Of a stretch of 64,000 nt of DNA, positions 1-12,900 are shown in pieces. The stretch is taken from contig CACRXP010001023.1 in assembly GCA_902702965.1 (NCBI GenBank), positions 51,784-115,783 on the forward strand. The letters are read 5' to 3'. How positions within the stretch are numbered: the stretch's first letter is position 1; the number at the start of each line of letters is the position of its first letter. This DNA comes from Spirometra erinaceieuropaei (lineage: Eukaryota; Platyhelminthes; Cestoda; Diphyllobothriidea; Diphyllobothriidae). The notes under the pieces are model-generated. The model did no database searches and had not been told where the DNA came from. It was given only the letters and a program-made list of their open reading frames with translations. Made by a program: the position numbers and the translations under genes.

Positions 1-219
1 GTCTTTTTCCCATCGCAAAATGCATGGGCTAGCTAAGTAGGCAACGGCTAGCACAGGAAATATTCATGGCTAGTCCAGTATGGATACGGGCATTATCGGC
101 TTTACAACATGCTTCTTACCTACCTAAATCCCTTCTGAGATAAGCCGTATACAAATCAGCTTGATGTAGTTTTAACTGTCAAGATGTATCTTCCACTCGC
201 TATGGTATTCGGATAATTA

Positions 220-1223
220 CAGTAGGTGAACTAACTCAAGAAATGTCAACCGAAATTCCAAAATGCGTTTCCGTTTCGAAAAGATTGAGTAAGGTTGTAA
301 AACTAATCCGCCTTTAATATAATTCCATAATAATTCAGTTACCACAGGACGCCGGCTTTCGAACGGACTTCTTTCCGGCTGCATGCAAAAACTGTACTCT
401 GTAAAAGTGGCTAGATAAGTCGCATGCATTTTTCTCATTGGTTTTCGATGCCCTTAAAAATTCAATTATATTTCATGAAAAACATGCATAACAATATCCA
501 TTCTTCTGCACATTCGGTAGAAAATGACGTCTTCTCCCAAGTTTATACTCGCAGGGAAAGGGAAATTACCTACTGCGAGATTTTTTAATACCGTGAAATG
601 ACCATTCAGAAAATATCATGTCCCCGCATTTACTGACATTACTTCTAAAGTTAACAATATGGCTCAAATCCACTGCTAAATTTTATGAATCCCTATGATC
701 TCCCCTTCATTTCTTGCCCAAATGTATGGTTTTCCGTGCGCGGAAAATATACGGCTTGTAGTTTGGAAACCCTGAATGCAAGTGTAACAGCAGGTCGGGG
801 TTCAAAATTATTCGGGAATTGGAAAAGTTTCTTAAAACCGAGTTACATTTTTCCTTAGAGTGTGAAATTAGAAGAAGACGGAGAAGAAGAAGAAGAGGAA
901 GAAGAGGACGTAATTTTTTGTCAAATAAGTAAAAGAATGAATATTTTTATGCAGGGTTCCCATGAAATATAATTGAATTTTTGACGGCATCGGGAATCAA
1001 TGAGAAAAATTCATGCAGCACAAATAGTCACTTTTACTGAGTATAGTTTTTGAATGCAGCCGGAAAGAAGTCCGTTTGAAAGCCGGCATCCTATGAAAAC
1101 TGAATTATTATGGAATAATTCTGCATGATGATCTGTTTTACAACCCTATTTAATTAGTCTTTTCAAAAAAGAAAACGCATTTCGGAATTTCGGTTGGCAT
1201 TTCATGGGTTAGCCCACCCACTG
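220..1223. repeat. Foldback (long inverted-repeat) element, copy 1
   Basis: The first ~370 bases read again as an imperfect reverse complement in the last ~400 bases, ending in CAGTAGGTG-like termini (220 and the complement ending at 1223). The centre (~590-825) is not inverted. The same layout and the same centre recur at 4014-4990, so this is a dispersed element and not a local accident. It has no open frame of note. A GAA/GAG-rich purine run (about 870-908) lies inside the right arm. I could not define a convincing target-site duplication, so the superfamily is not assigned. It could be a MITE or other non-autonomous DNA element. Confidence 0.75.
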
Positions 1224-2221
1224 CACTTAGGAGAAAAGAAACTCAAACACACGATTGGCTTAGTCAGACTGGAGAAGCAAATTCTAACTTTACCACTTGT
1301 ATTTATCCAAATAAATGGGGAACTACCTGCATCCGGCAGGATTTCTAAAAATAAGCGTGCTGTAAATGCAGGCTACGCAGTTTGTTCGTCTTGTCCCTTT
1401 ATTGCGGCCACAAGTCTGTAACTCATGACCTAGTTGCCGGTCTTCCTGCCCGCGCGCCACTGCCACTGTTACCGTGCGTGCCGCAGGGCAAAGCGAGTGA
1501 GGAAATCGGTTCTCTTGGCTTCGGAGCTCACAGACCTGACGATGGAATGTGAACCGCCACACCTCCATAACCGTTTTCTCCTGACCGCGCACAGGCCTAT
1601 TCCCGTGTGCTGTTTAGTGCAAAAGAAGCTGCAAGCAGTTGCCTTCGGATGATTTATTGTCAGGAGCGTTAAAAAGGTCAACCAGCTGAAACCACGATCG
1701 CTCTTTTCTGTGGATAGCTGAGTCATTATTTGCGGTGTGAAAGCGTACACAAACACGCAGATGTCAATAAGCGTAGCAACGCAAACAGCTGTTGTCCGCG
1801 GTCTGGGCGCCTTTCGTTGGCATGCGGGCCTGCTTTATGTGCGCGTACGTGTCTGCGTGACGAAGCCTTAAGAGACAGAAACCGCAAGTCTAAGGTTTTA
1901 TCGGGGAGTCATCTGGCCACTGTTGGTCAAAAAAGGAGGGCTGCACTAACACAACATGGCTTCACTCAGGCCTATTCAACGCAGATTAAAATAGAACCTA
2001 CGGCTAAAAACTCCAAATAAATTCGTAAAATCTAAACATTAGCCGGGATCGACTCAATATGGGTAACTGACTTGTAAACACATTAGGTGGGTTTGTAGAA
2101 AACCACGCATGCGTCTACTACGGCACGCAATTAATGACCAGTTAAGGTGTCACTTATAACGCTGGAAAAACACAAGGTCCATAAGAAGACGAAGGCAGAA
2201 TCACTGGGACTGTAGATTAAT
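1224..2221. other. No recognisable gene
   Basis: Only short overlapping frames on both strands, none with a recognisable domain or splice pattern. The GC content is higher around 1430-1960 than in the flanks, but I see no gene or known repeat in it. Confidence 0.4.
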
Positions 2222-2977
2222 CGGCCTTAGCTTTCGAACTCGAACTGGAGTTCATCATCAGAGACTGCTAGAGTGCAGCAACGTGTGAAGATTTCGATCG
2301 TTGTGTCGAGTAGGGGGGACTACGTCCGTGGCTAGGTCTGGTTTGTGCCGCCCGGTTCACAATGGACCCCGGCGTGGTGACGCCGTTTGTACATCACGGT
2401 GATGTGAGCTGCGCTCTTGGCTGCGTGGGCGGAGTGCGTAATAACACGCAGGCAGATCAATGTGTCTATTGATAGAGTTGGTGTCCGACACCCACGCCTC
2501 CAACAGTTATCGTACCGTCTTGTTGCTGGCTCGCGCCAATTTCTGCGCGTTGACGAAGTCGAACTCATGGCCTTCCTCCAGCGTGTGAGTGGCAACTTGA
2601 TATAGTGGATCGCCTCTCCAAACGGTCCGTTTGTGCTCAAGTATTCGTGAGCTGAGACGTCGTCCTGTTTGGCCTGTGTAGTGGAAACGAGAGTTATGGC
2701 ACGGGATATGATAGACTACCCCCGACTGCTCACCTGCGTCCAGCCGATCCTTCATTTTCATGATCCTGCTACGCATGGTAGCCGCCGGATGATGAGCGAT
2801 GCCCAAGCCTAACTCTGGCGCAATGCGTTCTGTAGCTTCGGACACATACTTTATGTACGGTAGGGAGTGCCAACTTGTTGGTGTCTCTCTTCCGTTTGTC
2901 CGTCGTGGGTGCGTGCGTATGCGTGTGTGTATGCGAACTACCTCGGCCTCAAAATCTGTCAAAGTTGCTGGTTTCAA
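2222..2977 (-). pseudogene. Penelope-like element fragment (subfamily 2): GIY-YIG endonuclease end
   Basis: Reading down from 2977, a frame encodes the linker and GIY-YIG nuclease of a Penelope-like retroelement. Visible are SLPYIKYVSEATERI, GIAHHPAATMRSRIMKMKDRL, then SGVVYHIPC followed by HYTGQTGRRLSSRILEHK, which is the GIY and YIG core with its conserved Arg, and HTLEEGHEFDF. Near 2515 the frame shifts and the tail (INRHIDLP-like) continues in another frame to about 2380. The reverse transcriptase is missing, so this is a 5'-truncated, inactive copy. It differs from the 61.4-kb copy throughout (HIPCHNSRFHYTGQTG versus RIWCSCGQSNYVGETG) and so represents a second subfamily, also seen at 16.0-16.3 and 56.4 kb. 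It ends in a ribozyme-like motif. Confidence 0.85.
2224..2265 (-). ncRNA. Hammerhead-ribozyme-like motif at Penelope 3' end (subfamily 2)
   Basis: On the minus strand the order is GTCT, CTGATGA (2255-2261), one T, GAACTC, six-base loop, GAGTTC, GAAA (2232-2235), GC, TA, AGGC. This matches the hammerhead core (CUGAUGA, stem II, GAAA, two-base stem III, UH cleavage site) with stem I formed by GTCT and AGGC. Hammerhead motifs are known in Penelope-like elements. Two oddities: an extra U between the core A and stem II, and a stem III of only two palindromic bases, which could form only between two copies. Activity is not shown by the sequence. Confidence 0.62.
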
Positions 2978-4013
2978 TGTCGCTGCCCCCTCCCTTTTGC
3001 GTTGTAGTCCATGTTAAGGACACTCACAAGGCTTGCAAAATAGGCGCCTTCGACACGATAGAACCTATCTTACAAACACCAACCTTAGAAGGAAAGCCAC
3101 CCTAACTTCAGCGAGATCGCAAGTGCAAAAGTAGCGACTGGACGAATTGCATGCATGCTAGCTGCCAATGGGCATGAAGCATACCATAATTCGCAAAAAA
3201 TCCCAGCAAATTCAGCAACCGCCCGGAATACCTTGACCAACGTGTGTGAATGATTCTAGCTGAGATAAAGGCGTGAGGGAGTACTTTAAAAGGTATTCAC
3301 TTACCCCCATAAATTGTTTTAGGAGAAAGTAGAAAAATTCAAAAGTCGAATAAAATAACTTAATTTCTGAATTTAAAAGTGCGTGCCCATCGAAAGAAAT
3401 GACAAAATAGAGCTAAAAATATTCTTTTAATTAACCGCTAGTTCAATTTTCTCCAGACGCATGCGCTATGCGGTATTGCTGTTAATTGTCTGTTAAATGT
3501 ATAATGAAACTTCCTTCGGTGAAATGCTTACCTACTTCCCTAAAATGTTTTATTTGTGTCGTTAAAAGTTGTTCAATGAGAACGTGAGTGATTTTTTGAC
3601 TGAATAGGTTACAGGAATAAAGCGTGGACAGAGTCTCATACCACCGAATGAAAAATTCCTCGCGAAGAACAAGAGTAAATTGGACAATACTGTTTTCAGT
3701 CTATGGCCGAGTTGTTTTGTACTGAAGTTGCTTACTCTCGTGAAAACAACTGTCCTTACGCCGCCACCGTAACATTGCATTTCCCAAATTCTATTCATTT
3801 AATCTCTAAGAATATCGCCGACCAATTTCCCGACCAGTAGTATCATTTTGGGACATGTGATTTCTCTGGTTTAGCTGTCAAGCCCTCTGTCCATCGAAAG
3901 TTTGACCGCGGTGACCGGCGATGTCCACTGTGTGCGCCACAGCAGAGTGGAGGCAGGGACGGTGGCTTGCACGTCAATTAGTTTATAGTAACAGTAGTCT
4001 TACGCTGCATCTA
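2978..4013. other. No recognisable gene
   Basis: AT-rich non-coding sequence with a few short chance frames. Nothing in it resembles the repeat families found elsewhere in the window. Confidence 0.4.
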
Positions 4014-4990
4014 CAGAAGATAGTCGAACTCATGAAATGTCCCTCGAAATTCCAAAATGCGTTTTGGTTTTCCAAAGACTAATTAAGTAGGGTTGTAAAA
4101 CTAATCATCTGGCAGCATGATTCTATAATAACTCAGTTACCTCAGGATGCCGGCATTCGAAAGAACTTCTTTACAGCTACATTCAAAAACTATACTCCGT
4201 AAGAAATGACTACTGAAGTGGCACTCACTTGGCTCATTGCTTTCCGATGTCCTTGAAAATTCAATTATACATCATGTAAAGCATGCATTAAAATATTCAT
4301 TCGCTTAATAATTTAGTAGAAACTTACGTCTTTTTCCAATTTTATGCTCTAAGGAAGGGTATAATTCGGTTTTAAAAATTTTCTAATTGTGAGATTTTTT
4401 ATACTATGAACGTCCTGTCTCTGTATTTACCAATGTGGCTTGTAAAGTTAACAATATGGCTCAAATCCACTACTAAATTTTATGAACCCCATATGGTCTC
4501 CTCTTAATACCGTAGAGAAATGCATAGTTTTCCGTACGCGGAAAATATACGGCTTGTAGTTTGGAAACCGTGAATGCAAGTGTAATGGTAGAGCAGGTTC
4601 AAAATTATTCGGGAGTAGGAAAATTTTTTCAAAACCGAATTATACCCTTCCTTCGAGAATAAGACTGGAAGAAGACGTAATTTTGTACTGAGGGAGCAAA
4701 AGAATGAACATTTTTGTGAATGTTGTCCATGAAATATAATTGGACTTTTAGGGGCATCGAAAATCAATGAGAATAATTCGTGCTACATAAGTAGTCATCT
4801 TTTACAGACTATGGTTTTTGCACGAAACCAGAAAGAAGTTCATTTGAAAGCCGGCATCCTTAAGTTACTGAAATATTAAAGAATTATGTTTCAAGCTGAC
4901 TAGTTTTACAACCCTACCTAGTTAAGCTCTTCGAAACGAAAACGCATTTCGGAATTTCGGTTGACACATCATGAGTTATCCCACTTACTG
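4014..4990. repeat. Foldback (long inverted-repeat) element, copy 2
   Basis: Second copy of the element at 220-1223, in the same orientation. Arms of about 373 bases (4014-4387 and 4618-4990) are imperfect reverse complements, and the ~230-base centre includes the shared segment with a short palindrome around TTTTCCGTACGCGGAAAA. The right terminus (TTACTGTAA) resembles that of copy 1, while the left terminus is eroded. A transcript through either copy would fold into a long hairpin. Confidence 0.75.
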
Positions 4991-5299
4991 TAAGTCAGTA
5001 ATACCTTTCGGCTTACAACAGAATGCTACAAATTGGTGCCTTGTGTGCACAGTACATGCTGGATGGTTACATAAAGCCAAACCTAGATTTCTATTCCATC
5101 CTCAATTATAGTATGAACTCGCGCTCCAACTCTGCCAACAAGATACAACAGGACTGGTAGGAAATAAACTTCAAAATTTATCCAACAAAATGCATGCGAC
5201 TATAACGTTCTGCGGACTTTAGGTCACCTAATTATCAAATCAGGGTAGAACTCTTTTCCTTTTATTTACCAGATGTCGATTAGCATTTTTATGGTTGTA
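4991..5299. other. No recognisable gene
   Basis: About 300 bases with no open frame, repeat or splice signal that I could support. Confidence 0.35.
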
Positions 5300-5480
5300 T
5301 CCAATTGACAGCTGAAAGTGTCCATCCCGCAAATGCTCGTTGCAAAACTGACTTAGGCTCGAGCCTCAGGCGAACAGTCTGGGGTTTGGGCTGCCACTGG
5401 CCGATATCTACAAAGAGGTCGGAACTGGCTATCCCAGTCTCCCCTTCATCTGTCCCGACAGCGCTACTCAATTCGTACAG
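5300..5480 (+). repeat. SINE family B copy (tRNA-derived, eroded)
   Basis: A B-box-like sequence (GGCTCGAGCCTCAGG from 5356) is followed by the family B body. That body ends in a conserved segment of the type GGCCAnnnATGGCnATCCCAGTCTCCC, here GGAACTGGCTATCCCAGTCTC. The same order of B box and body is clearer at 7285-7450 and 9893-10055. Confidence 0.5.
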
Positions 5481-6721
5481 GGCCTAATTCATATTTTTGC
5501 TCGCTGCATCATGCTATTTGTGAAGATAACCCTATTTCCACTATAGTCTATGCACAGCTGACAATGACCCAGGGACCTGGGTTGCGCGTTTTGGCAATCG
5601 ATCTTTATGCAGATTTCAGCAAGCACATGCCCTTTCCCGCAACTACTGTCAACTTGAACTTAATCAAAAAATGGCGAAATTTCTGGGAAGATCAAATATA
5701 CTCCTCAGTTATCTAAAAGATCAGGTTTACTTCAGGTCAGTTAAAAGCCCGAGATACGCCCTCCAAAACTAAGTTACGTGAAATTGTCCATGCATAACAT
5801 AAGTTACAACAGACAAGTATAACCCCGCTGATTTGGCGCAAAACTGTGTCAGCCCATATTCTTATTGTTAAGTCTGAACATAAAAGTGTTGCGTCCCTAT
5901 TTATTGTTAAAAAACAGCCTTCAAAATAAAGAAAACGCTAAGTATTAAACTTCGCAACGGCCGGGTACAAAGTTCTTACTTGCTTAAAAAACTGAAATTA
6001 AACTGTCTTATTTAAGTAGTCTTCCACGATTAGCAGTGCTATCTGCACATTTGTAAATACACCATAGGTCTTTTTCTTAAAATATGAATTTTGGCGAACT
6101 ATAGAGTTTGCAAACTTGTCTGGGAATGTAATCTTTTTTGCATGCAAATCTTAAATAAGAGAAATAACTGCGACTGTATACTGTCGGCCAACTAATAACG
6201 GAAAGAGAAAACGCAGACATCGGAGCTTTCAGAAAGTACAACACTAGCTTCTTATGAGGCCTACGGCTACTAAGACGCAATGCTTAATGGCCAGGACGTA
6301 CGCCCAAGCCGCCCCTGAAAAGGCAAAGGGCAGTAGGCATACCACTATAGATTAGCCCTTCTTTTCTTTGGCCGAAATGAAAATGTTACAAGGAAGTCAC
6401 AGCGGACATATTTTTGCCCGCCCGAGCCAAAAATCAGTGCCTACAAGCGAATGGCCACGCCCATCGGACGCCCCCTAGGCAGCGAGTTATGGTAACTGGG
6501 GAACAAAGAGGGGCGGAGGCTATGTGCGTACCCACAGGGTAGGCCCTAAGTAGCATGGGGGCTAAACGTTTTAGTCAGTTTTTTAAAATGACGTTTAACT
6601 ATCATAAAATTCCAGATGTAGGCTTACTTATGAAATCAATTACAAAGATAAAATCTCTAAGTTGATGTTCTTTTGCTTCGCCAGATAATTATCGCAAATC
6701 AGAAAAGTTTTTGTTGCATCA
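5481..6721. other. No recognisable gene
   Basis: Only short frames; no repeat family recognised. If the adjoining minus-strand terminal exon is real, its 3' untranslated region would begin here, but I see no clear AATAAA close to the stop. Confidence 0.35.
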
Positions 6722-6940
6722 ATTTCATTTCAAATGCTGCTCTTTCGGTTTGGAATGGTTACCGGCTTGTTTATTTATACTCACTTCTTCGGATATTCTT
6801 ATAAAAACAAATCGGGGGCTGCTGGGTCGGACAAACGAAAATACCGTCGGCTTTCTGAGTTCCAAAAAATTATTCTTTATTCTAACATCTACCACAGGAT
6901 TTTCATTTTGATTGGCGGTGCGAGTTATAAATTCTTCTTG
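6722..6940 (-). CDS. Candidate terminal exon of the unrecognised minus-strand gene
   Basis: The acceptor GGTTTTCAG is followed by a phase-0 frame starting QEEFITRTANQNENP and ending KPKEQHLK before a stop. The phase matches the preceding exon (8453-8541). An alternative donor (GTG|GTAGAT) after NENPV would shorten it. No homology recognised. Confidence 0.3.
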
Positions 6941-9900
6941 CTGAAAACCAATCCCTGGCGTGCCGACTGGGCGCAGCACTAGTCCGTCTCAATCGCCATT
7001 AGCGCTCACAGTTGTTCTATCTTGATCTTCAAAGAGATTAAGGCTAACCATCTCCTGGGCCGTAACTCTGCACCAGCAAAAATAATTCACTCGATGTTTA
7101 ATGGGAGTGTCGTTTCTACAGAAAAAAAGATGTTGTTTGCTCACAAACCTATTTAAATATATAATACCGCCGACGCTCATTACTGTCGGTAGGATCGCCT
7201 ATTTCGACTTTCATGAACCTACCCGTGACGGAGAGGTTCTGTATGCTGATCGGTGGACCACCCTCCCACGATACTTCGTACACCCGATCACAACCGAAAG
7301 GACAACAGGCCAGTAGGTCAACTAGGAGAATCTAGGTTCGAATCCCGAATTATCTAAGTCTGGCTGACTGACAGCAGCTAATAGGCCAGAAATGGCCATC
7401 CCAGTCTTTTTGCCTTCTTCTGTACTCCTTCTCGCAAGTAAAGACATCCAAAGACCGTATTTTCGGACATACAGGTCGCGACAGAGGTAAAGAATAACCG
7501 GTCGACCTTCCTTGATATTCACGTTTGCTGTAAAAATTCTGGTGGCCTAAAAACCAGTGCCCAGGAAAGCAACAAGTTCAATACAAGTACTGAGCCCTGA
7601 CAGCAACCCCCGAACTGGTCGCAATGCGAATAAGCGCTCTATCCGCACGCAAGAACGCAGTATGCGACCCAACACAGGAAACAACAAGAGTAAAATAAAG
7701 TATATGCGCGGGCTAGAGGAAACTATGGAGGACTGTCTAGTATATTTTTCAAAGAAGGTGTTTTTGCAGAGTTTATGGTCGGTCCTTCGTTGACTGGATG
7801 AAATTCACTGGCCTGTTCCGTCCCGAGAAGCCGGTACCGCTGAAATGTCTGCATGGGTTCACTGCTCTGCACATCCCACGCTTAGGAGGAAAGCTCAATT
7901 TTTGAAAAATTCCAGCGCGGAAGGCAGTCAGGTAGTAAAAAAATACTTACAATAATGGTAGATGGAATGCATGTGCTGCCAGTAAAGCTGGAGCGTTTCT
8001 TTAACAGTCGTTAGAAAGTCATCCGTAAAGTCTTGCTGCTATACTTCAATATTATCCAAATGGAATTTGAGGGCATGGCTTAAGGATAATTATACGCTGG
8101 AAATATTAACTTCTTTTAAGCTACTCCACCCGGCGTTTTGTCTTGTACAACGAATTTATAATCGTTTGCAAGGAAATAGTTTACAAGTAGCAAAGCTTAA
8201 CTGTGTGCGCTTCATGTCTCAGACTTTGCCCGCTGTACGAAACCGAAATATCCGCCCCACGGTGTCCAGAAATAAAGAGCTCGTCCAGTAAGTTGCGCAA
8301 AACAAAATACGTGAAATTTAGCCGACGAGTGGGATGGGCATCATTCACTCAAAAATACAATTCTACTGAAGAGTGAAGAAATCCCGACAATGCAACCCTA
8401 AATGACTCGGCCGTGACTCGACAACAAAATTCCTTTCAAGTTTTCGAAATACCTTGTGACGTCCTTCGGAGTCTTGGCGTAGTTCGAACCATGCCGATGC
8501 CGACAAGGTGAAAACAGGCGCATTTAAATGCCTACGCTCGGCTGAGAGCAGCAAACAGAAGCCGTAAATCCAATCTTGACTAGATAATACCGACTGAATG
8601 ACCTTAGGAAGATACCAGCATCCTTTTCGTCACTATGTATATGGTGACCTTTACATTACAGTGCACTGCTGAATGAAGTCTCTTTTGCCCGTACATAAAC
8701 GATGCATACAGACAGTTTGTTGTAAATCCTCCAGTATCCAGGAAATCATGTCACATTTTATCAGCAGACATTAAAGATCTCTTGGCTTAAAAAGAACCAG
8801 CAAAGTGTCCTTCCACAGCAGTATGACGACAAGGCGCGGGTGGAGCCCTTTTCATCCAGCTTTGAATCAGTTTCCTCGTTTTAACAAAGAAGCAACATCA
8901 GAGAACACAAATGTTCCAGACTCGGCACAACTTATTAGAAACCTCCTTACCCTCTCCGTGGTGAGGAGGTAGAGATTGTGGAATAGGGTATACAACCGCA
9001 GTCTTTAAATTCTTAGCCTACGCACTCAAGTTCTAGGTAGCAACTATCGAACAAAAACTAAAAATGCATTAATAACCCACCTCTATCGAGTTCTTTTTCC
9101 CTCTCAATTTCAAAGGCCTGTTTTGCGAGCTCGAGTTCGGTTTTGTGCATGTCGCGTTCAGCATTCAACGTGAACAGGTGATCGGATACCTTCGCGGAGA
9201 ACTCGGCTGAGAGTTTTGAAAGTCGCTCCTTCACCTCCACTACAAGGTTCAACATGGAAAGCGCCAGTCTCACGAAAATGTATGCTACCGTAGTGACAAC
9301 ACAAATGTTTTAAAACACAGCAAAAGAAGAGGTTTCTTACACAGGAAATGAATTAGAGATTGCAAAAAGGGCAAGACCAAATGAAAAGCTGTACTTTTCA
9401 ACGATGCTGCCGTTGATAGACTTGAAAAACAAAAATACGAAAACTGCGTGGCCAGGTTCTTGCTCCTTCCAAGCCTCTTAATTTGTTTTAAGCCAGAAAT
9501 GTTTTCTTACCATTCATTTGAAAAGTGCTGAAAGTAAGTGTCTTATTTTTAATGGCTAATAAACGAGAAACGGTCATCCGAGTTTCCCCTGTCATTGTCG
9601 GATCCCCCAAGCTTATATATTACTAGTCACCGTGCAACTACCTGCGAAAACTCTGCATTAAGACTCAAAGTACAACGGGGCGAACATGGCCCCTAACCAG
9701 ATCTTTGGACACACACCCAACATAATTAATATTCATAGATGTTTTGGCAGATTTTGAATAATTCATATTGGCCCAACTGCGGAAAACTCGACGCCTCGGT
9801 AGGATTCGAACCCACGCAGTAAGGGTAAGGCTTTAGTACAGCCAATTAATTAATTAATCAATATTCCCATCAAAACTGGCGAGACAACGGGCCCCTGACC

Positions 9901-12900
9901 CAATTGGCAAAACGTTGGACTTGCTAGCGCCCTATGGCCAATGAACTCGGGTTCGAGGCTCAGGAGTGGCAAATACTGGTTTGAATAAGGCTTGTTCATA
10001 ACGTCTAATTAACCATTGCGGTCTCCTTTGTCTTTGTTAGTAATCTCCTGGTTTGTTTATTGTTAGTTCAAACTAAAACGGCGGAGTTTTTCGGAGAAGG
10101 TTCTGCGGAACTGGTGCCATGTCAACTGGCGTCGACGTTCACATCACTATCATTGCTATTCAAAAATTCGCTTTTCCATTAAATTTGGAAAAGTTGTTGA
10201 ATGCAGTGAAGCGCTTTAGTTCAGAAAAAAGTATGTTTTCCCCATGTCCTCATGTATATCTTGTCAAATTATAAGTCTGATGCTAGACAAGGTAGTTTTC
10301 AGGACTCAAATCCATAAAAAAGTTTGCATCGCCATGTAGCTTAAGCCTAATAGGTGCAAATTGTCCCGGATACACCATCTTCACTCTAGGCAGAAAGAGT
10401 AAAACTTGGCAAATTTTTTCCCACTTCGACCCTCGATAGCTGCCAACCTAAAATATGCTTGAATGCACCCTGCCAAAACAGGCAAACCCAGTACCTAATC
10501 ACATGACACTGGTCTGGCCGAAAATGGGTGTTCGGCTTGGCCTCGACACTTTGGTCAACGTCCTCCCGGTCCAGTGTTGGGATGGCGCCAGCGGCGGCGG
10601 CAAACAAACTGGACTTAACTGTCCCAATCTCCCCCCTCGTTTTTCTCGAGGCTACTTCCCAAGTTCAATGCATTTCTTGTCATTGTCGATCGCACAACAT
10701 AAATCACATATGTCCTGCGCGCTTTTTACCTTCACCTACGCCTGATGTGTCACAACTTGGAAACAGAAAACATTTACTCCCCCTATGGAGGTTTCATTTT
10801 AAAGCAATTAGGAATACCACGTATATAGCATTAACAAGGACATCAAAACGGATTCAGAAAGAAGGAAACGAGATGGCCAAGCATCCTGGGCCGATCAAGG
10901 AGCAAATCATTAAACACCTTGCTATTAACACTATTTCGTTTAACGGAGTCACAAGTAGCTTGCAGTATAAAAGGTCGCCTACGATGCCGTCATGCGACGT
11001 GGAGAGTGTGAACATATGTGATTTGAATAAATTCCGTCCCCTTTATTGTCAAATCCCCAACACCGACAGCCTAGCTTCAACTGGTCAATTCCCTTGCCTG
11101 TTGAGCTTGCCACGGTGGCAGTGTTTCCGTCAACAAACACACCAACCCTCCGCGGGTTTTATTTTGATAAACTGGTCAGAAGGCGGATGGCCATTGGCCG
11201 CGTAACTGTAGAACTCATTTTTATTTCTTACTTAAGGCCTATGAAGCCTACAGGCCTGACCCTAAACAAAGCAAACGCACTTGACAACGATATTGTTTGC
11301 CACCCACTAACCATTTAGCCAAGTCTATTTTGAATTACAAATCAGTTGAAATTTTATGGATGGCCGCTGCGGTTTTCAGGTCTCTGTTCGCCGGCTGAGT
11401 CGTGTCCTCAAATGAGTGACAATTTTTTACGCCTTAAAAGGTTGCCAGGACGTTGTCAGTGGTGGGCTAACTCGCCACAGCATCGTAAAATAACCCGCCG
11501 GTCCAGTGTCCGGTGATGCACACTGTATTCTACTACTTTAAGCAAATATTCTGCACTCATTGCCATTCTGATCCGATATACAACCCAAGTGACTCGGTAC
11601 TTTAAGATATTTTATGGTGCTGGCGTTTTTGATGCTATGGAAACTTATGCAAGTTGGACTGTGACAGAGAAGAGAAAGTAGCTCATAAGTCACATAACGG
11701 TGACGCTCGGCGATCTTTCCTAAGTGCAGGAAGGAAATGGGTGTTTCGATTTTGTCCCGAAACTGAGAGTCTGAGGCGCACGCAAGTGGTAGCATGACGA
11801 CTGGTGCTAGTAGGCTAGCAATGTTCACTCCGGCATCCCGTTCGTTGACGATAATATTCCTGGATTATAGATTTACAGGTTCCCACCAGCCCAACAAAAA
11901 CGGGTAGCCACTAAGTTCCGTACTTCCTTCCGAACTTAAAAATCATTCTTATTATCAACTTTTCATGTTATAAGACAAATTAAGTCCAGCGAACTAAACG
12001 TCTTGAAGCTCCAGGAGTTTATCACCTAGCTGGGGGAAGGGCCTTGGATTTCTACTCACTTTCGAAGCTCTTGTCCCAGCAATCGAGTATTTTCATTTAA
12101 TGCTTAGCTACATCTTCACAAAGTTATCGGCAGCACTGAATGCTATGTATCCAGCAGAGTACGAAAGACAGCCATCTAGTTTGTCAATACAAACTAAAAT
12201 AGCAGTTCTAGGACGGAGTTCAGAGGAGATAAGATCGCTGGGACAAAAACTTGATTCGCCATACGTTTCGCATTCGTGCACGGAACCGTCAACAGAGGGG
12301 ACATCAGGTAGGAAAATTTTTGCGCAGGTGTTATAGTATTTAGAGGATGCGATCGCTATGCTACGGCATACCTCTCAAAATTTACGGTTTCCTTTCATCT
12401 AAGATGATTGCCCTTGGCGCAATAATGGTTTGATGACCAGCCATTTCCTCACTCCTGATGGATGTTGGCGTGAAAATTACCCGACCACATAGCTGGCCGA
12501 CACTGGCATTGGTGGCAGTGTTCGCGCGTGCGCCCCTGTGTGGTCAATTATTCTATTCAAGCCAAACATCGACATTGAATATGGATGAGGTCACAGCACT
12601 TGCTAATAGACTGGAGACCAGTTAGCCATGACCTAAACGGCTCGCGGTTCACACGATGGTCACCCTCCGCGAGAATTTCCATTTCGTCGAACTTGGATGT
12701 GTGGCCGGATCCTGCGGAATGAACCTCAACGTGGAAGCTGGCGTCATTTCGCCTTACTAATGCCGCATGTTCGGCCATTACTGCCCAGTTCGGTCTCCCA
12801 GTTTTTTCCGATATGCTTCCTTCGTCTACAACTCCAGATCCGATAAACGACTCCAGACGTTTCTTGCTGTGGTAGTGGATATTTTGGTCCCATTACCTGG

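Noticed and set aside
10528..11205. 225-codon plus-strand frame, the longest in the left half
   Set aside because: No domain, no compositional bias and no splice context. A frame this long is possible by chance in 64 kb, and no part resembles a known family.
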